64,000 nt of DNA from an uncultured Lachnospiraceae bacterium (GTDB lineage Bacteria > Bacillota > Clostridia > Lachnospirales > Lachnospiraceae), in assembly GCA_910576535.1 (NCBI GenBank), contig CAJTKK010000009.1, forward strand, positions 1 to 64,000. Direction: 5' to 3'. Made by a program: the position numbers and the translations under genes. Positions 17,940 to 27,142 of this stretch are shown one piece after another. Position 1 is the first letter of the stretch; every line of letters begins with the position of its first letter. Below the pieces are notes generated by a model that was not told where the DNA came from, searched no databases, and saw only the letters and a list, made by a program, of their open reading frames with translations.

Positions 17940-17987
17940 ACTCCCCATGAGAGATAGAGTAGACTATTCTTGTGGGGAGTTTTTTTA
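17940..17987 (+). terminator. Intrinsic terminator after the HPr-like gene
   Basis: ACTCCCCA (17940-17947) pairs with TGGGGAGT (17973-17980) followed by a run of seven Ts. The loop is long (25 bases), but the stem and T-run are typical. Confidence 0.85.
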
Positions 17988-18121
17988 TTCTCTCTAAGAA
18001 AAGGAATCCGGTTATGAGGATATGGAACAAAGGGTGCAGAACGGGGCCCTGACAGTTTTATTTTGCGGAGGATGCCCTCAGCAGGCAGGAGTCCCTTTGC
18101 CCGCCAAGGGCAGGAAAGGAT

Positions 18122-20641
18122 ATGGCAGTGAAAGCAGAAATACACATCTCTGTACGCAATCTGGTGGAATTTGTATTGCGTTCGGGAAGCATTGATAATA
18201 GAAAAGCGGCTATGCCTGAGAATGCTATGCAGGAGGGCGGAAGAATCCACCGCATGATCCAAAGGCGGATGGGGGCGGGGTATCATGCTGAGGTAGCCTT
18301 GAAATATCAATACGAAACGGAAGATTATCTGGTAATAATAGATGGCCGGGCGGATGGAATTATGACTGGCATTGATCAGGCAGTGCAGGCGGAATCGTTT
18401 TTTTTGGAGGACCGGGAGAGGAAAGAGACGGAGAGGCTGGAATATACTGTGACGGTAGATGAGATAAAAGGAACTTATAAGGAGCTGAAAAAGCTGAAAA
18501 AACCGGTGGATGTGCATTTGGCTCAAGCAAAATGCTATGCTTATATTTATGCGCGTAAAGAAAAACTGGATGGGATCAGGGTAAGAATGACCTATTGCAA
18601 TATAGACAGCGAGCAAATAAAGTATTTTCATTATGATTATACATTCCGTGAGCTGGAGGAGTGGTTTGGGGACGTTATGGCGCAGTACCGGAAATGGGCC
18701 GATTTTCAATTCCAGTGGAAGCAAAGAAGGCAGGAATCCATTAAAAAACTGCCCTTCCCGTTTACTTACCGGGAAGGGCAGAAAAATTTGGTGACTTATG
18801 TATATCAAACCATATATCACAGGAAGAAACTGTTTATTGAAGCGCCTACCGGGGTAGGAAAGACATTATCCACAGTCTTTCCTTCCGTTAAAGCGATAGG
18901 GGAAGGAAAGGGGGAGCGGATTTTCTATTTAACAGCGAAAACGATTACAAGGACGGTGGCAGACCATACGTTTCAGATTCTGAGGGGGGACGGGCTGAAA
19001 TTTAAGACGGTAACATTAACCGCAAAGGATAAAATCTGTTTTATGGAAGAACCGGAATGCAACCCTGATCAATGTCCTTATGCGAAAGGGCATTATGACA
19101 GGATTAACAATGCAATTTATGATATGTTGATTCACTTGGATAACTTTAGCAGGGAAAAGGTGGAAGAGTACGCCAGGAAGCATATGGTTTGCCCTTTTGA
19201 AATGTGCCTGGATATGAGCTTGTTTTCGGATGCTGTTATTTGCGATTACAATTATGTATTCGACCCACATGCATATTTAAGGCGTTTTTTTTCGGAGAAT
19301 GCAAGCGGGGAGTATATTTTTTTGATTGATGAGGCGCATAACCTGGTGGAGCGGGGAAGGGAAATGTATAGCGCAGTGATGTGCAAGGAAGACTTTCTCA
19401 AACTGAAAAAAAACATAAAAGAATTGGACAGAAAAATGGAACAGCGGCTGGAAAAATGCAATAAAGAGCTTCTTGCATTGAAGCGGGAATGCGTAACTTA
19501 CCGGCTGGAAGAAAATATCGACTCTTTTGCTGCAGCGCTGCGGCGGTTGCATTCCGTTATGGAAACTTATTTAGAGGAACATGACGGGCAAGATATGGTT
19601 CATACGAAGGAAATCCGTGCCGCCGTGCTGGATTTTTATTTTGAAGTCTCGCATTTTTTGGATATGTATGAAAAAATGGATGAAAATTATGTGACGTATT
19701 CGGAGATGAGGGAAGATGGAAGCTTTATTTTAAAGTTATTTTGTGTCAACCCTTCCTTAAACTTACGGGAATGTATGAAAAAAGGCCGCAGCGCCATTCT
19801 TTTTTCCGCAACGTTGCTTCCAATTGGATATTATAAGGCCTTATTAGGGGCAGAGGAAGGGGATTATGAAGTATATGCCCAGTCGGTTTTTGACCCTAGA
19901 CGTAAAAAGCTTTTGATTGGGAGCGATGTAACCAGTAAATACAGCCGCAGGACGGAAGAGGAATATTACCGCATCGCTTTCTATATTTATGAAATTGTAA
20001 AAAACCGTCACGGGAATTATCTCATTTTTTTCCCTTCCCACGTTTTTTTGCAGCAAATATATGATATTTTTGTGAAATACTTTGTAAAAGAGGAGAAGAT
20101 AGAATGTCTTGTGCAGGAGGGTGGAATGGACGAGAAAGCCAGGGAAGAATTTCTCCGGCGTTTTGCTGACCGCGGCCGGTCATCCTGGCCGGAAAAGATG
20201 GAAAGCGCCGGACTGATAAATGAAATCCAGGCAGTTTCTGCAAAAGAAGAGGAAAAAATCCTGCTTGGTTTTTGCGTTTTGGGGGGGATTTTCAGCGAGG
20301 GCATTGATTTGAAAAATGACAGCCTGATAGGGGCTGTTATCGTAGGGACAGGGTTGCCCCAGGTGTGCAATGAAAGGGAGATCCTGAAGAATTATTTTGA
20401 TGAAGCGGGGGAAAACGGGTTTGACTTTGCTTACCGCTATCCGGGAATGAACAAGGTATTGCAGGCGGCAGGGCGCGTCATACGCACGGCGGAGGATGTG
20501 GGGGTGGTTGCCCTTTTAGACCAGCGATTCCTGACCCGGCCTTACCGGCAAATGTTCCCAAAGGAATGGGAAGAGTTTGAAACGGTAACCGCAGACCGGG
20601 TGGCCAAACGTATCGGACGTTTTTGGGATGAATGGTTATGA
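18122..20641 (+). CDS. PD-(D/E)XK nuclease fused to DinG/Rad3-type helicase
   Basis: An 839-residue DNA helicase of the XPD/DinG family. The N-terminal 190 residues resemble the RecB/Cas4-like nuclease domain (QEGGRIHRMIQ, then VIIDGRADGI). The helicase core has Walker A (APTGVGKT, about residue 241), an iron-sulfur cluster region with four candidate cysteines (ECNPDQC and CPFEMC, about 315-362), DEAH (LIDEAHN, about 402) and the C-terminal motif QAAGRVIR. These enzymes unwind DNA 5' to 3' during repair. AGGAAAGGA precedes the ATG. It sits between the SOS-type pair and endonuclease IV, a repair neighbourhood, but has no LexA box that I could see. Confidence 0.88.
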   Translation: MAVKAEIHISVRNLVEFVLRSGSIDNRKAAMPENAMQEGGRIHRMIQRRMGAGYHAEVALKYQYETEDYLVIIDGRADGIMTGIDQAVQAESFFLEDRERKETERLEYTVTVDEIKGTYKELKKLKKPVDVHLAQAKCYAYIYARKEKLDGIRVRMTYCNIDSEQIKYFHYDYTFRELEEWFGDVMAQYRKWADFQFQWKQRRQESIKKLPFPFTYREGQKNLVTYVYQTIYHRKKLFIEAPTGVGKTLSTVFPSVKAIGEGKGERIFYLTAKTITRTVADHTFQILRGDGLKFKTVTLTAKDKICFMEEPECNPDQCPYAKGHYDRINNAIYDMLIHLDNFSREKVEEYARKHMVCPFEMCLDMSLFSDAVICDYNYVFDPHAYLRRFFSENASGEYIFLIDEAHNLVERGREMYSAVMCKEDFLKLKKNIKELDRKMEQRLEKCNKELLALKRECVTYRLEENIDSFAAALRRLHSVMETYLEEHDGQDMVHTKEIRAAVLDFYFEVSHFLDMYEKMDENYVTYSEMREDGSFILKLFCVNPSLNLRECMKKGRSAILFSATLLPIGYYKALLGAEEGDYEVYAQSVFDPRRKKLLIGSDVTSKYSRRTEEEYYRIAFYIYEIVKNRHGNYLIFFPSHVFLQQIYDIFVKYFVKEEKIECLVQEGGMDEKAREEFLRRFADRGRSSWPEKMESAGLINEIQAVSAKEEEKILLGFCVLGGIFSEGIDLKNDSLIGAVIVGTGLPQVCNEREILKNYFDEAGENGFDFAYRYPGMNKVLQAAGRVIRTAEDVGVVALLDQRFLTRPYRQMFPKEWEEFETVTADRVAKRIGRFWDEWL

Positions 20642-20676
20642 AAAAGCGGGGGATATGGGCGCAGGGGCATGTGGAG

Positions 20677-21561
20677 TCAAATACTTTTTTGGCATGGGAA
20701 GACGCCTGCTTTTAGCATGGAAATTTCTTCCTTATATGGGGGGACTGTTTTGGAGGGGTTGGCTTCCGAGGGGCAGTAAGGCGTTTCCAGTATTTTAGGG
20801 ATATCGGCAAAATCAGGATGATGGACGATGGCAAAGAGGGCTTCCGGACCGATATAACCCTTTCCGATATTGGCATGTCTGTCTTTTCCGGCTCCACAGG
20901 GGTTTTTGCTGTCATTGATGTGGATGACCGATACCTTATCTTTTCCGATGAGTTTGTCCAGTCTTTCAATTACTCCGTCGAAATCGTGGATAATATCATA
21001 TCCGCTGTCGTGCATATGACAGGTATCCAGGCAGATACGGAGCTTGTCATTGTGGATTACCTGATCGAAAATAGCTGCCAGTTCTTCAAAATTCCTGCCG
21101 ATTTCAGAACCTTTTCCGGCCATTGTTTCCAAGGCAATAGAGCAGGGGCTGTCTGCGGACAGTATTTCATTCAGCCCCTGGGCAATTTGACGGATGCCGG
21201 CATCGGCTCCGGCGCCTACATGGGAGCCTGGGTGGAGAACCAGGATATGGCTTCCCATAGCAGCGGCGCGTTCGATATCCATAGCGAGAAATTCCACTGC
21301 CAGTTTGTAAGTATCCGCATGGAAACTGTTTCCCAGGTTGATAATATAAGGAGCGTGGATGACTGGCTCAGTGATACCGTGGGCATCCATAAATTCCCAG
21401 GCCGCATCAATATTTAATTCTGCGATGGGTTTACGCTTTGTATTTTGGGGGGCTCCAGTGAAGACCATAAAAGTGTTCGCCCCATAAGAGCAGGCTTCTT
21501 TTGCGGAGCCAAGCATCATCTCTTTTCCTTTCATTCCTACATGGGAACCAATTTTCAACAT
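20677..21561 (-). CDS. nfo: Endonuclease IV (apurinic/apyrimidinic endonuclease)
   Basis: A 294-residue TIM-barrel enzyme that cuts DNA 5' to abasic sites in base-excision repair, using three metal ions. It starts LKIGSHVGMKGKEM and carries metal-ligand motifs: HAPYIINLG, LHPGSHVG, ALETMAGKG, CLDTCHMHDSGYD, HINDSK, DRHANIGKG and the final LETPYC. Length is normal for the bacterial family. It converges on the helicase gene with a 35-base gap and no strong terminator between them. Confidence 0.96.
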   Translation of the reverse strand: MLKIGSHVGMKGKEMMLGSAKEACSYGANTFMVFTGAPQNTKRKPIAELNIDAAWEFMDAHGITEPVIHAPYIINLGNSFHADTYKLAVEFLAMDIERAAAMGSHILVLHPGSHVGAGADAGIRQIAQGLNEILSADSPCSIALETMAGKGSEIGRNFEELAAIFDQVIHNDKLRICLDTCHMHDSGYDIIHDFDGVIERLDKLIGKDKVSVIHINDSKNPCGAGKDRHANIGKGYIGPEALFAIVHHPDFADIPKILETPYCPSEANPSKTVPPYKEEISMLKAGVFPCQKSI

Positions 21562-21652
21562 TTTTCTGTTCTCCTTTTTCCGTATGTGATTTTAAAAAAC
21601 CGTATTTTTTGTAATTTCTTTTCACACAAAGGCAGTTCTGTGAAATATAATT

Positions 21653-21681
21653 AGTATAACATTACCAGTATGGTTTGGAAA
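21653..21681 (-). promoter_or_regulatory. Promoter for the endonuclease IV gene
   Basis: On the minus strand TTTCCA (21676-21681), 17-base spacer, TATACT (21653-21658) with an upstream TG (extended -10). It lies about 90 bases before the gene. Confidence 0.6.
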
Positions 21682-21739
21682 GAAGGAAATGAAAGCAAGT
21701 GACATCATATTTTTAGAAAAATGATTTATAAGTCACAAT

Positions 21740-21779
21740 ATATGACACAAATGTCATATGTGGATAACTCTGTGGATTT
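21740..21779. promoter_or_regulatory. DnaA-box pair and inverted repeat in the nfo-GH13 gap
   Basis: TGTGGATAA (21759-21767) is an exact DnaA box on the minus strand (TTATCCACA). Twelve bases on, TGTGGATTT (21771-21779) matches seven of nine positions in the same orientation. Directly upstream, ATATGACA and TGTCATAT form an eight-base inverted repeat with a CAAA loop (21740-21759). The 470-base gap (21562-22031) otherwise holds only the nfo promoter; no clear promoter for the GH13 gene was found, though TAGAAT occurs at 21936-21941. Confidence 0.55.
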
Positions 21780-22031
21780 TGGGGATTTCTTTTAGAATCT
21801 GTCAAAAAAAGTAAAAACGAAGCAGTAAATCTATTGCGTGTATTTTGCAAGCTGGATATAGGATAAATTGCAAAAATACTAGAATGGTCAAAAACGAAAA
21901 TGAAAGTTTTTCTATAAAATCAGAAGGTTGTGTGGTAGAATAGAAAAGAAGTTTTAAAACCAGGGTATTGTTTTGCGGACAGGCATTACAGTATGGAGGA
22001 AAAATATATCGGGATTAGGAGGAGCAAGTGA

Positions 22032-23342
22032 ATGTGGGCATATGAAAGTGTCTTTTATCAGATTTACCCGTTGGGATTCTGCGGGGCGCCTTTTGAAAAT
22101 GACGGGAAAGAAGAGCCGAGAATAAGGAAGGTATTGGATTGGATTCCTCATATGAAAGAACTGGGGGCGAATGCTATTTACTTTTCGCCTGTGTTTGAAT
22201 CGGATACGCATGGGTATAATACGAGGGACTATAAGAAAATTGACTGTAGATTAGGAAGCAATGAGGATTTTAAAGAAGTATGCGGCAAATTGCATGAAAA
22301 TGGGATCCGTGTGGTACTGGACGGGGTATTCAATCATGTGGGAAGGGGATTTGCCCAGTTCCAGGATGTGGTGAGGAACAGGGAACATTCCCCTTATTTA
22401 AACTGGTTCCATATTAATCTGGGAGGAAATTCCAATTATAATGACGGCCTTTGGTATGAAGGCTGGGAAGGGAATTATGATCTGGTGAAGCTGAACCTGA
22501 AGAACGAAGAGGTTATCCAGCATATTTTTGACAGTATCCGTTTCTGGATAGACGAGTTTGCGATTGACGGGCTGCGGCTGGATGTGGCCTATTGCCTGGA
22601 TCATGATTTTGTCCGCAGGTTGAGGGCGTTTACAGACAGCCAGAAAGAAGACTTTTTCTTGGTGGGCGAGATGCTTCATGGGGATTATAATCAGATGATG
22701 AATGACGGGATGCTGCATTCGGCCACGAATTATGAGTGCTATAAAGGGCTTCACTCCAGCTTTAACAGCATGAATATGTTTGAAATCAATCATTCCCTGC
22801 TGCGGCAGTTTGGCCCGGAAAACTGGACATTGTATAAAGGCAAGCATCTTCTGTCTTTTGTGGATAATCATGATGTGTCAAGGATTGCCAGCATATTGAC
22901 GAATGAAAAGCATTTACCTCTTATTTATGCGGTATGCTTCGGTATGCCTGGGATTCCGTGTGTGTATTATGGGAGCGAATGGGGCGCAAAGGCGGATAAA
23001 AGGGAAGGCGACCCGGCGCTCCGGGCATGTTTTGAAAAGCCGGTTTTTAATGAATTGACGGAATTTATTTCCAGGCTGGCAGAGGCAAAGAAAAATTCCG
23101 AAGCTTTGAATTATGGGTCGTTCCGCTCGGTAGTCCTGACAAATAAACAGTGCATTTTTGAAAGAAAGACGGATCACGAAAGGGTTTTGGTTGCCATTAA
23201 CGCGGATAGTGAAAGCTATGTAGCGCATTTTGATGCAGGGTGCGGCATGGCAGTGGATCTGATCAGCGGTAAGGAGCATGATTTTGGCGGCGGCAGCGAA
23301 CTTCCCCCTTATAGCGCTTATTTCTGGAAAATGGAGAAATAA
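22032..23342 (+). CDS. GH13 alpha-amylase family enzyme
   Basis: A 436-residue glycoside hydrolase of family 13 without a signal peptide, so cytoplasmic. It has the TIM-barrel signatures: DGVFNHVG (region I), GLRLDVA with nucleophile Asp184, GEM with acid/base Glu213, and FVDNHD with His280-Asp281. A small C-terminal beta domain follows. It lacks the N-terminal extensions of branching or debranching enzymes. Likely it cleaves maltodextrins or related alpha-glucosides; exact specificity (maltogenic amylase, glucosidase) is not determined. AGGAGG-like GGAGGAGC precedes the ATG. Confidence 0.9.
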   Translation: MWAYESVFYQIYPLGFCGAPFENDGKEEPRIRKVLDWIPHMKELGANAIYFSPVFESDTHGYNTRDYKKIDCRLGSNEDFKEVCGKLHENGIRVVLDGVFNHVGRGFAQFQDVVRNREHSPYLNWFHINLGGNSNYNDGLWYEGWEGNYDLVKLNLKNEEVIQHIFDSIRFWIDEFAIDGLRLDVAYCLDHDFVRRLRAFTDSQKEDFFLVGEMLHGDYNQMMNDGMLHSATNYECYKGLHSSFNSMNMFEINHSLLRQFGPENWTLYKGKHLLSFVDNHDVSRIASILTNEKHLPLIYAVCFGMPGIPCVYYGSEWGAKADKREGDPALRACFEKPVFNELTEFISRLAEAKKNSEALNYGSFRSVVLTNKQCIFERKTDHERVLVAINADSESYVAHFDAGCGMAVDLISGKEHDFGGGSELPPYSAYFWKMEK

Positions 23343-23373
23343 AGAGATAGGGAACAGGCAGGAAGAAAAAATG

Positions 23374-23407
23374 AGGAACAGCGGCGATAGCTGCTGTTCC
23401 TTTTTTT
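23374..23407 (+). terminator. Terminator of the GH13 gene
   Basis: AGGAACAGC pairs with GCTGTTCCT across a ten-base loop, followed by TTTTTT and G. It stands 32 bases after the stop. Confidence 0.85.
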
Positions 23408-23516
23408 GCAGTGCGCTTGCAGCGTACTTTATTATGGCAGGCAGAACCGTTCTTTTCCATAATAGGAAAGTTCTTCACCGGAAAGACGTAAATTGAGGAA
23501 GAATAGAAGCCGTTTT

Positions 23517-24284
23517 TTATTCGGATAACAGTTTTTTTACGGCGGCGACGGCATTGGCATCGGTTTCCCATATCTCATATTCACTCATGCCGGGAAGCCC
23601 CATGGAAACATTGGGGTTGCGGAATAGCATCCCGCTGTTTTTGATTCTTTTGCCTGACATATGAAAAGCGGTAAGCCCTGTCTGTTCAAGCAATAATTTT
23701 ACAGTGGATTCCCCGATGCCGGCACCGGCCATAATGGTAAGCTGCCCGTCAGCTTTTTCATCTAATTGTCTTAATAAGTCAATAGAATCGGCGCAAGAAG
23801 CTTGGCAGCCGGAGGTGAGAATGGTCTGGATGCCTAATTCTTTGGCAAGTTCCAATGTATGAAAAGGATCTTTGGACATATCAAAAGCTCTGTGCAAAGT
23901 AACACTCATTTGACCGGACTGGTTTATCAGGAAGCGCATTGCCTCGCAGTCGAGGCTGCCGTCAGGGCTGAGGCAGCCAATGACAATGCCTTCGGCTCCG
24001 GCTTCGCGGAATAGGCAGATTTCTTTGGCAATGATTTGCAGTTCTTGCTTTGTATATAGAAAATCGCCAAAACGGGGGCGGAGCAGCACATGAATGCGGA
24101 TATCGGTATGCTCCCGTATTTGCCGGAACAAAGCGAGAGTAGGGGTGGTGCCGCCGATTATGAGATTAGAACAGAGTTCTAAACGGTCAGCGCCGCCTTT
24201 TTCGGCTAAAAGAGCGGATTCTACGCTGTCTACGCAACATTCAAGGGTAAATTTTTTATAAGAGCTGCTGGATATAGATTTCAT
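23517..24284 (-). CDS. cutC: Copper homeostasis protein CutC
   Basis: A 255-residue TIM-barrel protein of the CutC family. Signatures are FTLECCVDSVESAL near the start, GGADRLELCSNL, GTTPT, RPRFGDF, EGIVIGCLSPDGSLD, LHRAFDM, ILTSGCQ and IMAGAGI. The start at 24284 is preferred over an upstream in-frame Met because GGGGG lies ten bases before it and CutC proteins begin here. The family was linked to copper tolerance, but its reaction is not known. Monocistronic; no metal-responsive operator was recognised. Confidence 0.93.
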   Translation of the reverse strand: MKSISSSSYKKFTLECCVDSVESALLAEKGGADRLELCSNLIIGGTTPTLALFRQIREHTDIRIHVLLRPRFGDFLYTKQELQIIAKEICLFREAGAEGIVIGCLSPDGSLDCEAMRFLINQSGQMSVTLHRAFDMSKDPFHTLELAKELGIQTILTSGCQASCADSIDLLRQLDEKADGQLTIMAGAGIGESTVKLLLEQTGLTAFHMSGKRIKNSGMLFRNPNVSMGLPGMSEYEIWETDANAVAAVKKLLSE

Positions 24285-24474
24285 AAATATGATTCCCCCT
24301 TTCTTTGGGCATAAGATTAGGATGTCAGAAAACTTTCCGTTTAAGCAATGAAAAGGCAGGCTGCATAAAAGAGCCAGCGGAAACATTGCCCAATAAGTCT
24401 TCCGGCATCCTAAGCAAAAATGAATATCATATAATAAGATCCGGTATGGGATAAAGCAAATCCGTGAAAGAATT

Positions 24475-24777
24475 TTATTCCTCCGTTACCGGCGTAAAAC
24501 GTCTGGAAAATTTATCGGCGCCGCATACGTGCCGTTCATTGTCCCCTTCCGTTATAATATAATCCCCTTTGCGGATAAAGACGATCCCTCTCCTGTTGCG
24601 TATAAATGGGCATACAACAGCGCCGTCCGGCCGGGTAAACTGAACCAGGTTATCATGACTTATCCAGCCGTTCGTGACAACTTTGGTATACAGTTCAAAA
24701 CCGTCTTCCATTCCTTTGCCGAGTTCATACTGTTCTGCATTTACAATTAAAGAGGCCCTTTCATATCTTGTTTTCAT
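24475..24777 (-). CDS. Hypothetical protein, phage-type PGDY-like family
   Basis: A 100-residue protein starting Met-Lys-Thr-Arg-Tyr-Glu after GGGGG seven bases upstream. The C-terminal half (RKGDYIITEGDNERHVC, then FSRRFTPV) resembles small prophage-associated proteins with a GDWIVTGVKGE-like motif found in many Firmicutes. No function is known. It stands alone in a 700-base interval between cutC and pdxS; no other phage genes are beside it. A longer upstream start exists but has no ribosome binding site. Confidence 0.6.
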   Translation of the reverse strand: MKTRYERASLIVNAEQYELGKGMEDGFELYTKVVTNGWISHDNLVQFTRPDGAVVCPFIRNRRGIVFIRKGDYIITEGDNERHVCGADKFSRRFTPVTEE

Positions 24778-25135
24778 TTTATACCCCCATTTCCGTGCTG
24801 CAGTCAGGCAGCTTTTCATTAATAGTTTCTTCTCTTCCTGCGGGTATAAAACCCAACATCTATTTCTATTTTAACCCTTCCGGAGGAAAAATACAATAAA
24901 TAAGTCAAAAACCCTGCGATCAGCGGACATTCAAAATGAAAAGGAATGTGGAGGCGGCAAATTCAGGCGCTGTTATAAGAAAAGCTGTTGAAAATGCCCT
25001 AAAAAGCGGACGATAGCATTTCAAAAGGAAAGGTAAATCATACACTGCCCCATGTGGAGAATTCTCTGAGGGTAATCTTTAAAAATAAAACTTTAAAAAC
25101 AAAAGTGGCATGGTCGAAAAAACTAAAATTGCACC
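24778..25135. other. Gap upstream of pdxS: nothing recognised
   Basis: This AT-rich stretch separates the hypothetical gene from the pdxS promoter. I see no open frame with a ribosome binding site, no terminator with a T-run, and no known riboswitch. An in-frame extension of pdxS to 25054 exists but has no ribosome binding site. Confidence 0.5.
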
Positions 25136-25163
25136 TTTCCATATATACAGATGTGAATATAAT
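25136..25163 (+). promoter_or_regulatory. Promoter candidate for pdxST
   Basis: TTTCCA (25136-25141), 16-base spacer, perfect TATAAT (25158-25163), 38 bases before the pdxS ATG. Confidence 0.55.
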
Positions 25164-25200
25164 AATGATAACTGCAAATCCGGCAAGGGAGGAAAGAGAT

Positions 25201-26091
25201 ATGAAGGAAAGAGACGGGAAAGAAAGATATGAATTAAACAAAGAATTGGCACAAATGCTAAAAGGCGGGGTCATTATGGATGTGACTACCCCGGAACAGG
25301 CAAAAATTGCTCAGGAGTCCGGGGCCTGCGCTGTTATGGCGTTAGAAAAGATTCCTGCGGATATCAGGGCTGCCGGAGGGGTGGCAAGGATGAGCGACCC
25401 GAAAATGATAAAAGAAATCCAGCAGGCCGTTTCGATTCCGGTTATGGCAAAATGCCGCATTGGCCATTTTGCGGAGGCACAGATCCTGGAAGCCATTGAA
25501 ATTGATTTTATTGATGAAAGCGAGGTGCTTTCTCCGGCAGATGATGTATGCCATATTGATAAAAAGGGATTTCGGGCGCCTTTTGTCTGTGGCGCAAAGG
25601 ATTTAGGGGAGGCCTTGCGGCGGATTGCGGAAGGGGCATCCATGATCCGCACGAAAGGGGAACCGGGAACCGGTGATATCGTGCAGGCAGTGCGCCATAT
25701 AAGGAAAATGAACAGGCAGATAGCGGAAATTGCTGCTTTGAGGAAAGAGGAGCTGTATCAGGCGGCAAAAGAGTTGCAGGCGCCTGATGATCTGGTGCGG
25801 TATGTGCATGAAAACCGTAAGCTGCCCGTAGTCAATTTTGCAGCAGGAGGCGTTGCCACCCCGGCGGATGCCGCATTGATGATGCAGCTTGGCGCAGAAG
25901 GAGTGTTTGTAGGATCCGGTATTTTTAAATCCGGCGATCCTGGCAAGCGTGCGGCAGCTATTGTAAAGGCAGTGACAAATTACAAAGATGCCGCGGCGCT
26001 GGCGCAACTTTCGGAAGACCTGGGGGAGGCAATGGCAGGGCTTAATGAAAGCGAAATAGAATTATGGATGGCGGAGCGTGGCAAAGGATGA
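25201..26091 (+). CDS. pdxS: Pyridoxal 5'-phosphate synthase, lyase subunit
   Basis: A 296-residue TIM-barrel enzyme that builds pyridoxal phosphate from ribose 5-phosphate, glyceraldehyde 3-phosphate and ammonia. Catalytic residues are present: Asp27 (GGVIMDVTTP), Lys84 (VMAKCRIGH) forming the first imine, and Lys152 (IRTKGEPGTG). The start at 25201 has GGGAGG upstream and matches the family length; a longer frame from 25054 is rejected. Its last codon overlaps pdxT (ATGA). Ammonia is channelled from PdxT in a 12+12 complex (family knowledge). Confidence 0.97.
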   Translation: MKERDGKERYELNKELAQMLKGGVIMDVTTPEQAKIAQESGACAVMALEKIPADIRAAGGVARMSDPKMIKEIQQAVSIPVMAKCRIGHFAEAQILEAIEIDFIDESEVLSPADDVCHIDKKGFRAPFVCGAKDLGEALRRIAEGASMIRTKGEPGTGDIVQAVRHIRKMNRQIAEIAALRKEELYQAAKELQAPDDLVRYVHENRKLPVVNFAAGGVATPADAALMMQLGAEGVFVGSGIFKSGDPGKRAAAIVKAVTNYKDAAALAQLSEDLGEAMAGLNESEIELWMAERGKG

Positions 26092-26651
26092 AAGTAGCAG
26101 TGCTTGCCCTGCAAGGGGCATTTGCGGAACATGAACGGATGTTGGAAAATATGGGCGTAAGGTGTATGGAGATCCGTCAGGAAAAGGATGCTTATCAGGA
26201 TTTTGATGCGATGGTACTTCCGGGCGGGGAAAGTACCGTCATGGGAAAACTTCTTAGGGATTATCATCTTCTTTCTATATTAAGGAAGAAAATAGAGGAC
26301 GGGCTTCCCGTCCTTGGCACTTGCGCAGGGCTTATCCTTTTGGCGGAAAAATTATCCGGCGGGGAAATGCCTCATCTTGCCACAATGCCCATAACGGTAA
26401 AAAGAAATGCGTATGGAAGGCAGCTTGGCAGTTTCCGTGCGGAAGCCGAATGCAAAGGCCTTGGTTTTATTCCCATGGTTTTTATACGTGCGCCTTATAT
26501 TGAAGAAACCGGTGAAGGAGTGGAAACGCTGGCCAAAATAGACGGCCGTATTGTGGCGGTACGGTATAAAAACCAGACCGGCGTCTCCTTCCATCCCGAA
26601 TTAGCGGATTGCAGGAGTATTTACCGGATGTTCCTACAGCCTTTGATGTGA
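26088..26651 (+). CDS. pdxT: Pyridoxal 5'-phosphate synthase, glutaminase subunit
   Basis: A 187-residue class I glutamine amidotransferase that releases ammonia from glutamine for PdxS. It has the catalytic triad Cys79 (LGTCAGL), His169 and Glu171 (SFHPEL), and the oxyanion-region GGEST motif. Its ATG overlaps the pdxS stop by four bases, giving coupled, roughly equal synthesis. The last 18 bases overlap the 3' end of the convergent membrane-protein gene. Confidence 0.97.
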   Translation: MKVAVLALQGAFAEHERMLENMGVRCMEIRQEKDAYQDFDAMVLPGGESTVMGKLLRDYHLLSILRKKIEDGLPVLGTCAGLILLAEKLSGGEMPHLATMPITVKRNAYGRQLGSFRAEAECKGLGFIPMVFIRAPYIEETGEGVETLAKIDGRIVAVRYKNQTGVSFHPELADCRSIYRMFLQPLM

Positions 26652-27059
26652 TAAAGAGGGAAGAGATTTCTTCCTTCTTTCTTTACGGAAACCAATCAAA
26701 GTGTTGATTGTGCATAATAGTAGAAAAAGGCATGTAAAGTTGATCCAAATATCCCGATAAGCTGTTTTTGCCAGTTCTTCCCTTAATCCGACAAACCAGA
26801 CATATACGAATGCGGATAATTGCGACGGCACATATGCAATTATATATCTAAAAATAAAAGGCTTAACGGGCAAATTCACGCATAGTTCAAAAGCTGCAAT
26901 GCCGATCAGAAGTATCATTGCCCTGTCTAACTCATGCCAATTGCCGCTTGGGTCTTCATAAATACCATTGGCGAGGTATAAAACGCTGTTTAACAATGTT
27001 ATTGCAGTATATATGACCGAATAAACCGATACCATGCCTATCCACTTTTTCTTATTCAT
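26634..27059 (-). CDS. Small four-helix membrane protein (DUF6608-like)
   Basis: A 141-residue protein with four predicted membrane helices (about residues 8-30, 42-60, 70-92 and 104-124) and a basic C-terminal tail. The start at 27059 has GGAGG seven bases upstream; a longer frame to 27272 overlaps the TetR gene and is rejected. It lies downstream of a TetR regulator on the same strand, the usual place for a regulated membrane protein. It resembles a family I believe is catalogued as DUF6608, but that name is from memory. Function unknown. The tail overlaps pdxT by 18 bases. Confidence 0.65.
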   Translation of the reverse strand: MNKKKWIGMVSVYSVIYTAITLLNSVLYLANGIYEDPSGNWHELDRAMILLIGIAAFELCVNLPVKPFIFRYIIAYVPSQLSAFVYVWFVGLREELAKTAYRDIWINFTCLFLLLCTINTLIGFRKERRKKSLPSLSHQRL

Positions 27060-27142
27060 TTTTTTCCTCCGATTCGTGATTTGTTCCTTGTATGTTTTGG
27101 CACAAGCCGTAATATAGTCAGTGATCTTCTGGCATTTTCTCA

